Part shown: in pieces, positions 1-14,206 of the stretch | Numbering within the stretch: position 1 is the first letter of the stretch | Layout: every line of letters begins with the position of its first letter | NCBI RefSeq assembly: GCF_000327385.1 | Contig: NW_008708943.1 | Location: 2,321,364-2,385,363, forward strand | Source: Lottia gigantea | Lineage: Eukaryota; Mollusca; Gastropoda; Lottiidae | Length of the DNA: 64,000 nucleotides | Direction of reading: 5' to 3' | Made by a program: the position numbers and the translations under genes | The notes under the pieces: generated by a model | The model's input: only the letters and a program-made list of their open reading frames with translations | Told to the model about the DNA's origin: nothing | Databases searched by the model: none

Positions 1-396
1 TAATCTCTAACTGCAGTTTAAAATGACAGGATATCAAATTGCTGTATTGGTTTTGCTTTTGTTCTAACAATGAAATTACAGTTAAATTACAGTTCAATTC
101 AATTAAATCGTTTGCACTTCCTGACTCAAATTGAGATGGATTTTGTGATCACATTTTGATTTCCTTTGGTTAATACACTAGCTGAATCAATCAGATTTCT
201 AGGAAGGATCCAGCTGTAAAGTTATATAGTTCTGATGTTTCCAACAAGCCCTTTAGATTTCAAATAATTTTGGCAGCATTTAATGACATTTAATTTAAGG
301 TAAACCTGTTAAAAAACTTGATAACTTTATTTTCCAATTATTATACTCAAGGGCTTGAGTTATTTGCATCAATTTTTATTTTGACTCTACTTTCAG

Positions 397-593
397 TTTA
401 TCCTGACTGGTATTTCCAATATCTGATAAACCAATATTACCTACAACTGGCTAGTCAGGGCAATATGGCAGGGGGACAGGCTGGACAGGGGGGCCAAGCT
501 GGACAACCAGGTCAGATGCCAGGCCAACAAATTTCACCTTTAAATCCCTTTCTCGGACCCATTTATGATCCTTTAGATTTGTACAAAAAATAA
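397..593 (+). CDS. 3'-terminal coding exon of an unrecognised gene (partial)
   Basis: A pyrimidine-rich acceptor ending in ttcag precedes an open frame entered in phase 1 and closed by TAA at 591-593. The exon encodes about 65 residues: an aromatic-rich start (YPDWYFQYLINQYYLQLASQ), a Gly/Gln-rich low-complexity middle with GGQAGQ/GQPGQ repeats, and a Pro/Leu tail ending DPLDLYKK. An AATAAA follows 190 bp downstream, which fits a last exon. The rest of the gene lies to the left of the window. I do not recognise the family; the Gly/Gln stretch has no specific meaning, and no domain is visible. Confidence 0.6.
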
Positions 594-781
594 AATATTA
601 TTTCTGAATTTCAAATAATCATACAGTATATCTTTCATTTTTATGAATTTCATAACCTGTTATTTTGTTGTTCTGTATTTGTATTTTCTATTTAAAAAAT
701 CATTAATTTTATAATCTATAATCATGTTTTTATGTTATATTATCATCGTTGATATGTTTTGTACTTATTGATACTTTTTTC

Positions 782-787
782 AATAAA
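782..787 (+). promoter_or_regulatory. poly(A) signal AATAAA of the leftmost gene
   Basis: A canonical AATAAA lies about 190 bp after the stop codon of the leftmost exon, followed by T-rich sequence. It is the best candidate for 3'-end formation of that gene. Confidence 0.5.
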
Positions 788-1014
788 ATGAATATTTGAT
801 ATTTCTGATCTTTGATTATCCTGACCAACCATGATCTTAAACATTACCCTTATCAACCACTTGATAAGAGTTAAGTTCAATGTTTCTGATTCCAAATGAA
901 AATTTTACTGTCACCAGAAAAAGGAAATCAAGTAAATGGAAAGTCTGTCTAGTATAGTAAGGAACAGAATTTGTAGGCTCAATGAAATTCAAATTAGAAT
1001 GGAAGTCACATACA

Positions 1015-1225
1015 TGGAAACCACATGATTAAGATGTGTATGATAATGAAAATCACATAAACAAAAGTCACATGATAATGAAAATCACATAATTTAAAGT
1101 CACATGATAATAAAAATCACATAATTAAAAGTCACATGATAATGGAAGTCACAATTGAAATTCACATGATAATGGAAATCATATAATTCGAATTAATGTG
1201 ATAATGGAAGTCACATTATTGGAAG
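1015..1225. repeat. degenerate tandem repeat, about 32-bp unit
   Basis: Six to seven imperfect units built on 'gataatgaaaatcacata' and 'aaagtcacat' alternate through this stretch. Divergence between units is clear, so the array is not recent. Confidence 0.7.
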
Positions 1226-1744
1226 TTTATCTAGTACATTTATGTAGGGTATATGTAAATCCTATGAGATATAACAAATATATGGCTATTAATTTCTGTT
1301 ATTAATCAGGCATATTGGAATATTTAACACTTCCCAAGAGTTCCTCTCTCCTTTCTCTGTATATCATATTGCCAATCTATTCCAATTTTCATGTATGAAT
1401 TTTAAATGAATTCCTGTCTACATTCCAATCCCTTTTATCATCTTGAATTGTAGTTTGTGAGTGTATAAATATTAAATATAAGAATCAAAAATACATGGAT
1501 ATAGATTGATATACAATTTATATCCCTGTCTTTGTGAAAGAACCAAATTTTAAATATGAATATATTTTCGTTTTTTGCTTCAAATCTATAAGAATCAAAT
1601 GTCAAAAGTTTTCTTATAGCAAGTTGAAATATTTAATCAAATTATTCTTTGGGTTAGAAGATAGTGTCATAATGACACATGTTGAAAATATTCAGATCAG
1701 TAGGTGCACAAATTAAGATTTTGAACAACATATAGAAGCCAGGA

Positions 1745-1832
1745 GCACATATAACAAAACACAAGACAATATTATTACTAATTAAAGAAGTGTGTTATAT
1801 TCCATAATATTGTCTTTTGTTATGTTATAGGT
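1745..1832. repeat. short foldback (inverted repeat)
   Basis: Two arms of about 25 bp (tataacaaaacacaagacaa and its near-perfect reverse complement, including ttgtcttttgttatgttata) flank a loop of about 30 bp. It could be a small TIR element or its remnant. No target duplication was assigned. Confidence 0.55.
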
Positions 1833-3727
1833 GCACAAATTAGATTTTAATTATTGTGCTAATTGACTGGTAGTAATTGTTATTTTGTTCACTTAGTCTA
1901 AAAAAAACTTGAAGGGAAATTGATTGACTGACCACGTCTATATATGATATTGGTCTATAAAATATAGTCTCTACTAGTCTATATTGTTGCACTAAAAAGT
2001 GCACTAATCTTGATAGCTGCACCACCAAGCTGGCAATTTCTACAGACCATTGTGTCAAGGGATTCAAATTGTGGAATGATGAAAAATGATAAAATGAAGT
2101 AATTTTTGAATTTAAATGTTCTGTTAGACAGATAGTATGATGTGCTTGGTTAAAATCCCCCTAAAGGTACCTTAAAGGCACCCTAAAGGCAAGAAAAATT
2201 CTTGATATTCTGTGTTTATCTGTAGTCAGCCCATAGTTCACTCTTAAACTTTTTACCACAATATTTCTTTAATGATCTTTGTACACAAATTGTTCTTCAG
2301 ACTTTAACTTAACAGTTACAGATTTGCTCCATAGTACTACAATAACATGCATGAATTTGACTTGTTATTGTTATTTCATAGACACTGTGTAAATTCAATA
2401 GACTATTGAGCACTTATTGAAGTAATGAATTAAGATAATATTTGTTATTCAGTTGACATGTCATTTTTATTGTGTGTCTACACTGTACAACCTTATAATG
2501 GCAAGTACAAAATAATAGATTGTATGAAGAAAAATTCACTTGATTGTTGTCATGAACTTTCGAAATATTTGTTATTCAATTTTAAGTTTCAACTCTCTAC
2601 AAGTTTATATTACAATGGCAGGTATATAACATGATGGTACATGTAGCATATTATATATATGTACATATACTTTAGATACCATTGTATGCAATAAGTGCAT
2701 TATTGATTTGAAAAATAAATCTATTGCATTTATTGAATAAAAACATAGTACCATTTGTGTACGGTGTGAGAACCACATTGAAACGTTGAAAGTAATAAAA
2801 TTCTAGAAGTATCAATCCATCAGTCAGTTAGGTGCATTATACCAAAGTGTCATGTTTCTGTCCATGTCACTTTCGATCCATGTTGGTAATCATGGATACA
2901 ATGAGACCAAAAACAAAACAAATAGAAACCACAAAAAAAATCCTGGGTCTTCCTTATGGCTCGGATTTACATAAATGTGTGTACATTGGAACAAATCCTA
3001 AATACAATTATGCTAAATGTGTTATTATGTTCAATTTTTGATATATATATATAAATTTCAAGTGGGATTATTACTTTAATTATCTTTCTGTTTATCACTG
3101 AAATCCTACATTATCTATTTTTAAATCAAATTTCACTTGAATTCCTTTTAATGATTTATTAATGAAATCTTGATGGACATTATTAGATACATTTTATTCA
3201 ATTGCATTTCTTATACTCATCTGAACAAAAGGCTTTTTACAGGAAATTGAATGAGGCATATAATAGTATTAATAATATATGTTTTTAGCAGAGATAAATG
3301 ATGTTTTTCTCCACTTTGACAACAAAAACAACTTGTTTAGACATGAACTTTGGGTCAAATCTAATGTTTTATTGTTAGTCAGCTGTTATACTGGATTTGT
3401 TTGTATGTTTGTTTATGTTGTTCTCTTTATTTATGTGGTTTGCTTCATTGAAGCCTGCGTATGAGTTGTGAAATCCATTTTGAAAAGATAGATGGGTTTT
3501 AGGGTAAGAGTATATTTTTTTCTGATTTTTTAATAGAAAATGTTATTTTTGTTTATTTGAGTGAGATTGAAAAATATGATATGTGTTACTGGTATAATCT
3601 ATTAAGAGTTCAAATTATTAATGAGTTTTTGAGTATTAAGCAATTAATTGAGGTACGTATCATCGAATATTTTGTTCTGATTTTCATTTGTGTTTGTGAA
3701 TTGGATTGAAGGCAGTTAAGAGTCTTA

Positions 3728-3967
3728 GAGGGATTGTAAAAAGGATTACTAAAATTTTATGTGCATCTGGTTCATAATGGCTTCTATTAGCATCATTCCT
3801 ATTTCCATCAGATGTGATTGCCACTATTGTTAAGCTTCAAATATTAAAGTTATTAAAGTGGAATTGCAGGAACCACAGTTTGACTGAAAATGGGAATAGT
3901 GTTAATTGATGAAATCAGTGTCCCCAGATACACATAAAAAATTTAGAAAACGTCATTACAATCCTTT
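3728..3967. mobile_element. dispersed short repeat, family R3 (non-autonomous TIR element)
   Basis: The left end 'agggattgtaaaaaggatt' and right end 'cattacaatccttt' are inverted copies. The internal stretch with 'gtggaattgcaggaaccac' and 'cagtgtccccagatacacat' recurs at about 7.6, 18.2, 44.2 and 58.5 kb. It has no coding capacity, so it is a MITE-like element of unassigned superfamily. Confidence 0.6.
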
Positions 3968-4805
3968 GTTAGGATTATGGATTTTGGATTGTGATGTGTT
4001 ATCTATATATATAATCATCTTTATTCAGTATGTTGAAGCAATAGAATTCCACTTTTTTTACAATGCATAGTTATTAATTAGCATTCATGTCCATTACCAG
4101 TCTGTACCAGGAACATCTTCAAAATGTCACAATGAACTTGTTAGAAAATTGTGGGGTTTTTAGATTCTGGAAATGTTTTGAAGGAAATGGGAATTATAGC
4201 TAGTAGTAATTAGATTTGTGTGCATTAACTGTAGTCGTGTTGAATTTCATAAAGATATGGATAGCTTTTCTTTGAATTAGTATTGTTATAAATCGATTCA
4301 GATTAAAAGTTCATAACCTTTACAAACTGTGGTTGTTTAACGTCACCGTTAATCCAATGTGAATATTATGAAAAACAGCTTATATCAACACCTTGGATCT
4401 AGTCAGAGTTGCTAGTGATAGTTAACTTAAAACAATATTTTATTCATTTCACAGGAATGCTATCTTAAACATAAGGAGACTTATATAATCATAATTTTTT
4501 AGATCAATGGAAAGTATGTAAACATTAAAAAGGCAGTTTCTCTTGTTTAAAAGTTGATGGAATAAATGACTTGAATGGATTTGTAAATTATGAAGTAGGC
4601 TATCACTGTTTTTCCCTACCTTAGAAGGATTTTTCTTAAGAGAAATAATGCTCTTTGAAGAAGATAAATTGGTTATTTTTTAAGGATTTTAAAGAGGAGT
4701 GAATGTTGTGATACATTGTGATCAACAACAATGATAGTTTGTAGAAATACAGAGGGAAGAGGTAAATATATGATTTAAGGTTGTATATTGTATTAATTAT
4801 TCATG

Positions 4806-5715
4806 ATTCAAAATTCTATATTGTCATGATCATGATTGTTTATCATCATGATTTTAATAATTTATCAATATGATTATTTATCATGATCTTGATTGTTTAT
4901 CATCATGATTTTGATAATTTATCAATATGCTTATTTATCATCATGATTTTGATTGTTTATCATCATGATTCTGATTGTTTATCATCATGATTATTTATCA
5001 ATATGCTTATTTATAATCATGATCATAATTTTTATCATATTTAATATGATTATGATTATTTGATTTTATGATTATGATTTATTGTCCTGTTTTTATTTTG
5101 TCATCAAGATTATGATTACAGTTTGTCCAGGTCTTGATTATTTATGATTTATGTTAGTTCATTGTCACCATTAAGTATCATCATGATTATGATTATTTAA
5201 TGTAATGAGTAATTAACGCATAGTTATTTATCATCATGATTATTTATTATTATGATTATTTATCATCATTGATTATTTATAATGATTGTATATCATTATG
5301 ATCATTTACCATCATTAATTATTTATAATGATTATTTATCATCATTAATTATTTATAATGAATGTTTATCATTATGATTATTTACCATCATTAATTATTT
5401 ATAATGATTATTTATCATCATTAATTATTTATAATGACTGTTTATCATTATGATCATTTACTATCATTAATTATTTATAATGATTATTTACCATCATTAA
5501 TTATTTATAATGACTGTTTATCATTATGATCATTTACCATCATTAATTATTTATTATGATTATTTATCATCATTGATTATTTATAATGATTGTATATCAT
5601 TATGATCATTTACCATCATTAATTATTTATAATGATTATTTATCATCATTATTTATTTATAATGATTATTTATCATTATTTATTTATAATGATTATTTAT
5701 CATTATGATAAATTA
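4806..5715. repeat. AT-rich tandem repeat (TTTATCATCATGATT type)
   Basis: About 0.9 kb of interleaved units built from 'tttatcatcatgatta' and, further right, 'catcattaattatttataatgat'. Units vary in order and sequence, and many contain short palindromes such as atcatgat. It interrupts intergenic DNA and has no coding potential. Confidence 0.85.
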
Positions 5716-6462
5716 CTGTCATATTTATGAATCTTTGATTAAACTTTAGTCATTGAGGACTTTTTGATATAAACTTTTAAACAAGAAAGAGGGAAAAAGT
5801 TGTCACACAAGTTTTCAGAAAGGTTATCAAAGACATTGACTGTTCGGAGAGCTGTATTAACCTATATAGTTAATACTTGATGATTATATCCTATGACATG
5901 TATCAAATGTTGCTCTTAAAGGTATAAAATAAAAGCTTTAAATCTTTACACTTCATCTGATATTGCTGTTGATAAAAAAAGACTGACAGTGTCAAAAAAT
6001 ATTCTATTGTGGATTGTTATTGAATCAGACTGAAAATGTCTCCAATCACCTTTAGTGACATTTGATCCTGACTGAACCCATTACTATAAATAATTAATTA
6101 ATATGAATTGAGGACTGGATAATTGTGATTGATGTAGTCTTTGTTATACAGGTCTCAAGGGAATGAATTGTTTAACAAGTCTAGTAGTGGCGTTAATGAC
6201 GGAACATCTTGCGTGTCACACCAGCTTTTATCATTGATTAGCTAGGTTTGTTTGATATATATTGTATCTGATTTAAAGAGAAGATTATTGAATGCTTGCC
6301 AGATTGATCTGCTTTACATTGATAATGTTTCTTTTCATTTTGTTCAATATTATCATTTTTCCTGTGTCAACAAATGGAACATGGCAACATCTTAACTTTG
6401 TGGCGTTTTTTTATGTGTAGAGTTTTGGGAAGTTTATGAAAAATACTTTATAGTCAATATTT

Positions 6463-6959
6463 TTAAAGGGGTATTCCGCTTTCTTGTAAAAGTTTTCATT
6501 ATCAAAAACATCGTAAATTATACCTGAAAATATTTCTTAAGTTTGCTATTTATATCTATGTATCTTCTTGATCAAACTGAATTTGTTTTAAAAGGGTTAA
6601 TTAAAAACGTGGAGTACTAATTGTTAATTAAGCAGTTTGACCTAGTTTTGGTTTTATAATGGCTTGTTTTATTTAGTTGAAAGTTGAAATACGGAGGAGA
6701 CATTTCTCAACAATTAGGCTTTTGTTTTGTTCAAATCCGTACAGTAGTTTTCTAACAGCTTCCAAAATGCATAACCAACTTAAAAACCTTATGTGATGTT
6801 TTTAAATATTTTTGGCGTTTAAAAAGTAACGACCAGATTTGGTAAGTTACCACTTTGAGATACGTTAAGGGACACATTTCTCTGGGTTTAAGCGTATCAT
6901 TTTCACAAATTTGAGCAAAATGATTTTTTGACCTAAAAAAAAGTGGAATGTCCCTTTAA
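6463..6959. mobile_element. TIR element with TTAA ends, about 0.5 kb
   Basis: The left end reads TTAA-AGGGGTATTCCGCTTT and the right end AAAGTGGAATGTCCCT-TTAA, inverted copies of each other with TTAA outside both. The interior has no ORF. Related sequence lies at 37.68-38.09 kb, and a shorter end fragment near 50.4 kb. A TTAA duplication is typical of piggyBac-type transposition, but no transposase is present and the assignment is inference. Confidence 0.7.
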
Positions 6960-7539
6960 ATGAAGAATATTAAGATTGGACAATAATTAAAATGTATGAC
7001 TTTCAGGATGAATTCAGATTATTTTTTCAAAAAAATATTTCAAACATCAGTGTTGAAAGATTGTGGTCATGGTAGCTTTAACATTCACTGAACACGTAGA
7101 TATGAAAGAGTTTAAAGGGTACATCACTCTCATAGGATTCATCAAACGACTGTTTTTCCTGTGATGTTTCGTAATTTATTTATAGTATATTGATGTAACA
7201 GCAACGCTGTGAGTTGGAAAGAATCTCAAGAGATTTTCGAGATAAACATCCGTTTTTAATAGTAAGGAATTTGTATTGTATAATAGCCGTGAATTATATA
7301 AGACTTGGTGTTTAGTTATTTTTCAAGGTTGAAATAAAGTGGAAATACAAGAATCTTGAAATTTCTATTACTTTATTTATAAATACTGTGAACACTCTGA
7401 GAATCATTTGTTTTGTAAAATATTAAGGACGAAAAAACTGATTAACGAGTCCAAAATTTTGATTGAATTTGCGCTTCATTTTGAGCATACTCATTATTCC
7501 TAAAAAGATGTGACATCATTAATTGCGAAGGGCCTTATA

Positions 7540-7700
7540 ATGCATATTTTGCGATTAACGACATCATCAAACACTTAGTTTTAGTGGAATTGCAGAAATC
7601 ACTGTCATCTGATAGAAAATTGGAATGATGCTATCCTTTTTGGGGATACACATTAAAGAATTTCAAAAAGCTCTCTACAAATTCTTTAATGTCATTTACA
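7540..7700. mobile_element. R3 family fragment
   Basis: The block with 'tagtggaattgcagaaatca', 'ttggaatgatgctatc' and 'ggatacacattaaa' matches the interior of the R3 copy at 3.7 kb and the copy at 58.5 kb. Its ends are unclear. Confidence 0.5.
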
Positions 7701-8177
7701 GTTTATACAAATTTACTTTAATACAATAAAACAAACAAACAAACCAATTCTAATTATTCTGTCAAGTTCAATGTACTGTTAAACACAATCAATAAAGTTC
7801 ATAAGAACATTCAGGGTGGAAGCTCTTTAGGCTATTATTAGTGTATAGAAAAAAATTAGCAATAAATTTATATTAGCAGATAATTATATAACAAAAGAGT
7901 TATTCATAGCAATATTTATAAATAGATTTTAATGAAAACTCTATCTAACATTAAGATAAAAGCAATCCATAGCTAGTGATAAACTTAATAATAAACATTG
8001 AATATCCCAAAAAGGAAGTTTAAAATATAAGGAAAAAGATAAGATGACATTGAAGAAATGTTGTGCAAAGTAGGCCTGATTCAGTGAATATTATCACTCA
8101 CTATTCACTGTGTTATGCCAACTTGTTGATTTTTTCATCAGGAGGAAGTGTGTATTATTTACAGTGACAGATTTTCT

Positions 8178-8616
8178 CAGAAATACTGGAAGATAATAAG
8201 GCATGCACATTATATTCAGAAATACTGGAAGATAATAAGGCATGCACATTATATTCAGAAATACTGGAAGATAATAAGGCATGCACATTATATTCAGAAA
8301 TACTGGAAGATAATAAGGCATGCACATTATATTCAGAAATACTGGAAGATAATAAGGCATGCACATTATATTCAGAAATACTGGAAGATAATAAGACATG
8401 CACATTATATTCAGAAATACTGGAAGATAATAAGGCATGCACATTATATTCAGAAATACTGGAAGATAATAAGACATGCACATTATATTCAGAAATACTG
8501 GAAGATAATAAGGCATGCACATTATATTCAGAAATACTGGAAGATAATAAGGCATGCACATTATATTCAGAAATACTGGAAGATAATAAGGCATGCACAT
8601 TATATTCAGAAATATT
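8178..8616. repeat. homogeneous 39-bp minisatellite, 11 copies
   Basis: Eleven contiguous 39-bp units starting 'cagaaatactggaagataat' run to 8606, with a partial twelfth unit after that. Copies are almost identical; two share a G-to-A change (gacatgc for ggcatgc). Because 39 is a multiple of three, several frames on both strands are open through the array as periodic peptides. I treat these as by-products, not genes: there is no splice or start context and no non-repeat coding sequence. Confidence 0.95.
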
Positions 8617-11600
8617 AGGTTAATTAGCAGATATTTTATACAAAAATATTTATACATGGCAATGTTTATAAAAAAATTTATATGAAATCTCTTACTGAAT
8701 GAACTGCTCAGAATTTTTGCAATGTATCAAAAAAAAAAAGGCCCCATAAGAAAAGAATTAGCTATTAACTGACACCAATATTTGGAAACAAAAGATATAT
8801 TGAATAGTAAATTCAATAAATGAATTTTAAAAAACTTAATGACTGTTGCTCAGAATCCATGCAATCCATGGAAAAAATCTTTTACCACTATATCTTGATA
8901 TGAAATATGATGTCATAATGAAAAACTGTGAATGCGTACACGTGACAGTGAATTAATCATATTGATAAATTTAGACGCACTCGATAATGATTGGATGTAA
9001 ATACAAATCAAATGTTGAATGTGGGGTACCAGATTAAATAAAAAAAATGATAAAATCTGTATTATTCTCCATTAGCTTCGTTCTTTACGCTGTTCGTTCA
9101 TCAATATCACATAGAAAAATACTATATCAAAGAACCAAATAATGCTTAGCTGGAAATAAGTTCAGGCAGGCTGATGCCAATGAAATATGAAACAATAAAT
9201 GGAAGAGAATTTTATGTCATTTTTTTAATACCTCTAAGTTTGCAATGAGGAAATTTTTGCCAGAATAGTGACATTTAATTTTCCCATCAGATCCCTAATT
9301 TAGCAAGAATAAAAGCTTGTTCACTATGAGCCTTGTCTTTTAAAAGATACAAACTGATTTTGGAAGAACTTAATTTCTCTTGTAGTAATTATGGTGATTG
9401 AATTTTACAATTCAATATTCCTGGATTCTCAGGCTCTTTTGTAAATTTTTCAAGTTTTGAATTCAATTCCACATGTCATTCAATATAGGTTATAAAGAAA
9501 TGGAATGATGAATGAATGATGAATTAAAGCTTCATCTGCCATTTGAAATTAAGGCTTTGTCTACAAATTATAAAATCAGTGATGTGCTATTATTATATTA
9601 CTACATTTGGAATCAATGGTAGCTGACAGTTCTCTTGTCACAATTGGTTAGTTTGTTGTAGATGATAGTTCAGATTGTATACAGTTGTAGAGTGGAAGAA
9701 GAAAGAAATGGAATGAATCAATGATACTAACTCAAGAAGAAATTGTACTATTCTTGACAGAAAATTGATTTACCTAATCTCTTAGGATTGATTAAATTAG
9801 GTTAACTCTTTCCAGGGGGATTCACATAGTTTCACTGACTTCAATCTTTAGACAAAGACAAAGTCAGGATGATTTATTGAGAGGGCAGTATCATGAATTA
9901 TCCTATTAATTAAAGCAGGTCATACAGATTAATATGAAGTATATAATGGTTCCCTGTGCTCACATAATTCATATAAACTGTTAACCCAAATCCTATATTC
10001 AAATCAATATCATGGATTTTTATGAATTTATTTTGATTTGGCTCTTCTCTGGTTAGCTCAGTGGCAGGCGTCAATAACAAAGCAGAGCTAATTCACTCTC
10101 TAAGAGCACATGATTTCATGTACTGGTATTCCTTTTAAGGAGACCATATTATTTATATTATAAAATCAGGTTTAGAGTTTTTACTACCAGTCAGATTAAG
10201 TAACTAGCCATTTCTACTCAAGTCTTGAAAGTTGTGATCTCATGAATTAAATGATTAAATTTTTTTTTTGGTTGGGTTTAGCTTCACTGAGCTTGATGAA
10301 AAATTATTGTCAGACATAGTTAGGTCAACATGAAGATGTATGCATGTACTCATGATTTCCCCTTGTATCTGTCCCTACATATACTCTGTTCTATAAAATA
10401 TGCATCCATTTACTGGGTAACTAACATTTCTTAACAACTGGATTGGTAGAGATTCTTACGTTTCCAGACAGAAAACAGTAAACCTTATATTTTTATAAGA
10501 AACTGGCATAAGTAATCAGACTGCCATTAGCCAATATCAAGATTCCTGAAATATCCACAGAGAGTGAATAAAGCTGATTATTCCGGACTAATAATTGATA
10601 ATGGTCTCTAGTTCTAGCTACAGACTGAAGAATATATATCAGATAGAATATCACTCTTGTCATCTGTCAGAATTGACTTTCTATGATATCAATTATCACT
10701 TCTCTCCAGCCATTGTAGTGGTTGGCTATGGGGCCCATTGACCTATATGCCTGTCAGCCATTGTGCCGCTGGTAGAATTTTATTTTGTCTGCAATTTCAC
10801 AATGAATTTGAGAAAAGTTTGTTGTTTGTTGTTTAACTTTGAGTCTATAGAAAAGAAGATTTTGTGATTTAACTATAGCACTTATTTTGAAAAAATAAAT
10901 TGTATTGTGCGCTAGAGTATAAAAGATTTTATAACTTCTTTCCCCTTCTATTCCTCTTGGTGTAGAAGAATGGGACGTAAAACTCCATTCATTTAATTTC
11001 ATTTCCTACTATTCCTCTAGCAATAACTGACATTGTAATTTTTTAACAGAAAGCAACTGAGTTGATTTTAAATGGTGTTATCAAACTGTTATTTGAAGAC
11101 ATTATTTGAATTTATTGTTTCTTAAGAAATCATTGTATTACATCATCTCCTCTTTAAAATATTCTGAAGCATCCTGAATCTATCTTATTACTGTTTTTAT
11201 ATTGAAAATTGATCAACGAAGAAAACAAATATTTCAAAATTGACAGTTTGATCAAAATATGGATAAAAATACAATAAAGTTAATGGAATTAAAAGTGAAA
11301 TAGTCTGAAATGCCCTGAATTTATTGGCATAAATGAGAAATATAGACGTCTCTATTGATAAAATGTGAATGGAAGCGGAAATCAGAATTCTAGCTGTACA
11401 ATGCTGACTAGTTCCACTTCGACCGACCAATCGTGCTATAATTAGCACGATAAAACAACGCTAAAACCTCACGATATTTCGCTGGAAGATCGGAACAATT
11501 CTTCTCTGTCCTCATTAAGAGAAATAATCAATAGTTCTTAGTAGAAGATGAGAAAATATTGTTGGTTATTGACATTTAACGAAGGAAACAGAATTGTGTC

Positions 11601-14206
11601 AAGTTTTACAGAGTTTTTTTCTAGAAATATAACCAGTGTTTTAATGTAAATGAAATATTACATTACGTTAATGATGGTTATTTATATAATCGCGGAATTA
11701 CACTGAGGTTACATGTTTTTCTCATTCTTTTAATAATTGAAATCTAAATTGCTGTTATTTTTATCTGAGTATTGTTCAGTGCAGTTGGTAAAACAGGATG
11801 TAGGTTACGTCTGATACTTTAGGGAATTCTGTTCTACAACAAAGGAATTTAACGTGATTTTAACATAAATTGTAAGTATTATCAATGAATTTGATTTTTA
11901 TTTCAAAATTGTGTGTAAAATTATATTTAGCCTGTACAAAGAGATTAGAGATAGATGTAGATGTTAATGTATTTTAAATGGTATCCGATAATTGCTGACT
12001 ATTACTCTACACTAAAGCAATTTAATTTAACGAATTGACTAGAATATTTTTTTTAATGTATTGAATGTGAATTTTACTGTATTTTGCAGTTCGTGTTTGT
12101 CAGAAGTTGTTAAATTCCCACCTGTCATAAAACTGTAATAAAATTTGTAACACTTCAAAAATATTTCTATCTGTAAACTCTTAAAGTGAATTTTCTCTGT
12201 TTGAAATTTCATTTTTTTTTAACATGACTGTGTTAATCCAATCTTGAATTATAAATGTATCAAAAGTCCACAAGATCTATTTTGTTTACATTTAAAGCAT
12301 TTTGAGAAGATACTCAATGCTGGAGATTTTTGTACCCACATGACATAAATTGTATTATATAGAGGAACAGTTCTGGAAATTAATTTAAGAGATCTCATTT
12401 TTTCGATTGAATTGAAAAGTTTATTGATCTGGAATTGGATGAAATTGATTTTATCATGTAAAATGTAATGTTACATTTAATGTTACATTTAATATAATTG
12501 ATATTGGGGTTAGATACAATATATATCTATAGGATGATGAAATCAAATTGTTTGTGTGGGCACATTGAAATTTAATGCCAAACTTTTTTTATAAGGTGTT
12601 TTTTTTCTGTTATTTATAAGGGTATGGATGGGCTTTTTTTTGGACCCTGGGATCATTGTGAAATTCTGTTATATTACTTGTCATTTGGTGCCACAACAAA
12701 TACTATATCAAAGGACAATTCTAAAATTCTTGGAATAAGACAAACGAAGACTGTCAGTAGCTTTTATTAGATTTCAGAAAGAAAAGACATTAATTTAGTT
12801 TGGTCCAGTGGAATTATTATCTGTTAATGGAAATCATATAATTCAGGACATAAGGTATATTGGTGTTTTTGTATGCACGTACGTATATTTAGGTTGAGAA
12901 GTTGGGGATGACACAGGACTGAATGTTTGACTGATTCATATGAGCATTGTCTGTTGTATTTGGCATTAGCTTAGTATGGTATTATGGCGTGAAAGTCCAC
13001 ACCAGGCTGACTCAGTGACTTGTATGATCTTAACTTCCAACTTTTTATGGCGTAGAAAATATGAATCTGTCCCTTTAAAGCCCAACATTTGGTGAACTAT
13101 TAATGTAATGATGTACAAGTGTGTCTGAACTGTTTAACACTGAGATGAAGAAAAAACTCCACTTATTGATTTTTTGTTGAAGAAACTCTTAGATATCTGA
13201 AAGTTCACAGGAAAATACAGAAAAATTGTCATTAAGTTTGAAATGTCATTATTTTTAATGCAAGGAACTGTCAATTCTTGAAGATGATATTAGGAGTTGA
13301 AATGAAATGATTGAAAATAGAAACAGATCAAAGGTTTAAATGAGTTTGAAATTTATTTTTTCTGAAAATATTCTAAGAAATATGGTCTGAAGGGGTCAAA
13401 AATAAAAGAAAATTAATTTTTACATCAAGATCAAAGTATTTGACAAATTCAATTCAAAGATGAGAATATCAGCTTTCCCTGGTTCTCAATCATTCAAACT
13501 GTTTTTACCTGAAGCCATTTGGGCACTCTCTCTTCCATCATAAGGAGTCCATATTCCAACAGAATTCAATGAATTATTTGCCTTGCAATAAATGATCAGA
13601 TGCTCTCAGATACTCCCTGAGTAAGAGAAGAATATTTACTGTAGATTTTTAGGGTGATCTCTTGTTGATTGTCCTTTATATTCAGCTAAAGTTTCTAATT
13701 TATAGAACATTCATAGAAATAAAGCTCTATATGTATAGAATCAAAACTTCAAAGAAACAAAATGATAAATAATGATAATTGAAAGTAAACAATGTGTAAT
13801 TTCACTTGTTTGTTTACATCAAACATTGTTTACAGATCAATTAGAAAGTATTTAGTTTGTATCAGACACTGATTGCTGTATAATGTAATCAAAGTGGAGA
13901 ATTAGTTAGATACGAATCATCAGGTTCAGGTAACAAAAATGTTAATCTTAAATTGACATACTTGTCTTCATATTTTCTCTACCTGCTGATAAACTAGAGA
14001 TATATTTCAGTTATCTGTATCACAGAATTAGAATCTAATGCACCTGCCATTCTCTCCAAAGTTTACATCAGCTTATGAAGCAAATATTTGGATGACTTTA
14101 CCTGTTTAACCAATAAGATTCTCCCATTTGAGGGACTGGTGATCTTTTAGACTACATCATACTATTGTTCATTTGGAAGTGGATTATGGATTTATTGTTC
14201 AGATTG
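8617..14206. other. gene-free stretch
   Basis: No supported exon. A tRNA A-box-like string near 10.05 kb lacks a B box. A relatively CpG-rich segment at about 11.4-11.9 kb is listed as a possible promoter. The rest shows only AT-rich sequence. Confidence 0.45.
11370..11872 (+). promoter_or_regulatory. possible AREL1 promoter and non-coding first exon
   Basis: Within AT-rich DNA this segment has unusually many CpGs and a CCAAT box (gaccaatcg near 11,425). A good donor (attgtaagtatt, about 11,870) follows downstream. The first AREL1 coding exon opens with an acceptor 5 bases before its ATG, so at least one upstream non-coding exon must exist; this is the best-looking candidate I found. The link is inference only. 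Confidence 0.25.

Larger units (their letters stand above)
788..3727. other. gene-free AT-rich stretch
   Basis: No exon with coding character and matching splice sites was found. Open frames here are short and of low complexity. The stretch holds the 32-bp tandem repeat and the small foldback listed separately; the rest is unremarkable AT-rich sequence. Confidence 0.5.

Noticed and set aside
8094-8657. Long open frames on both strands across the 39-bp repeat
   Set aside because: They are open only because the unit is 13 codons long. The peptides are perfectly periodic and there are no splice or start signals.
10045-10130. tRNA-like 'ggttagctcagtggcaggcg'
   Set aside because: An A-box-like motif without a B box or a cloverleaf; too weak to call a tRNA or SINE.
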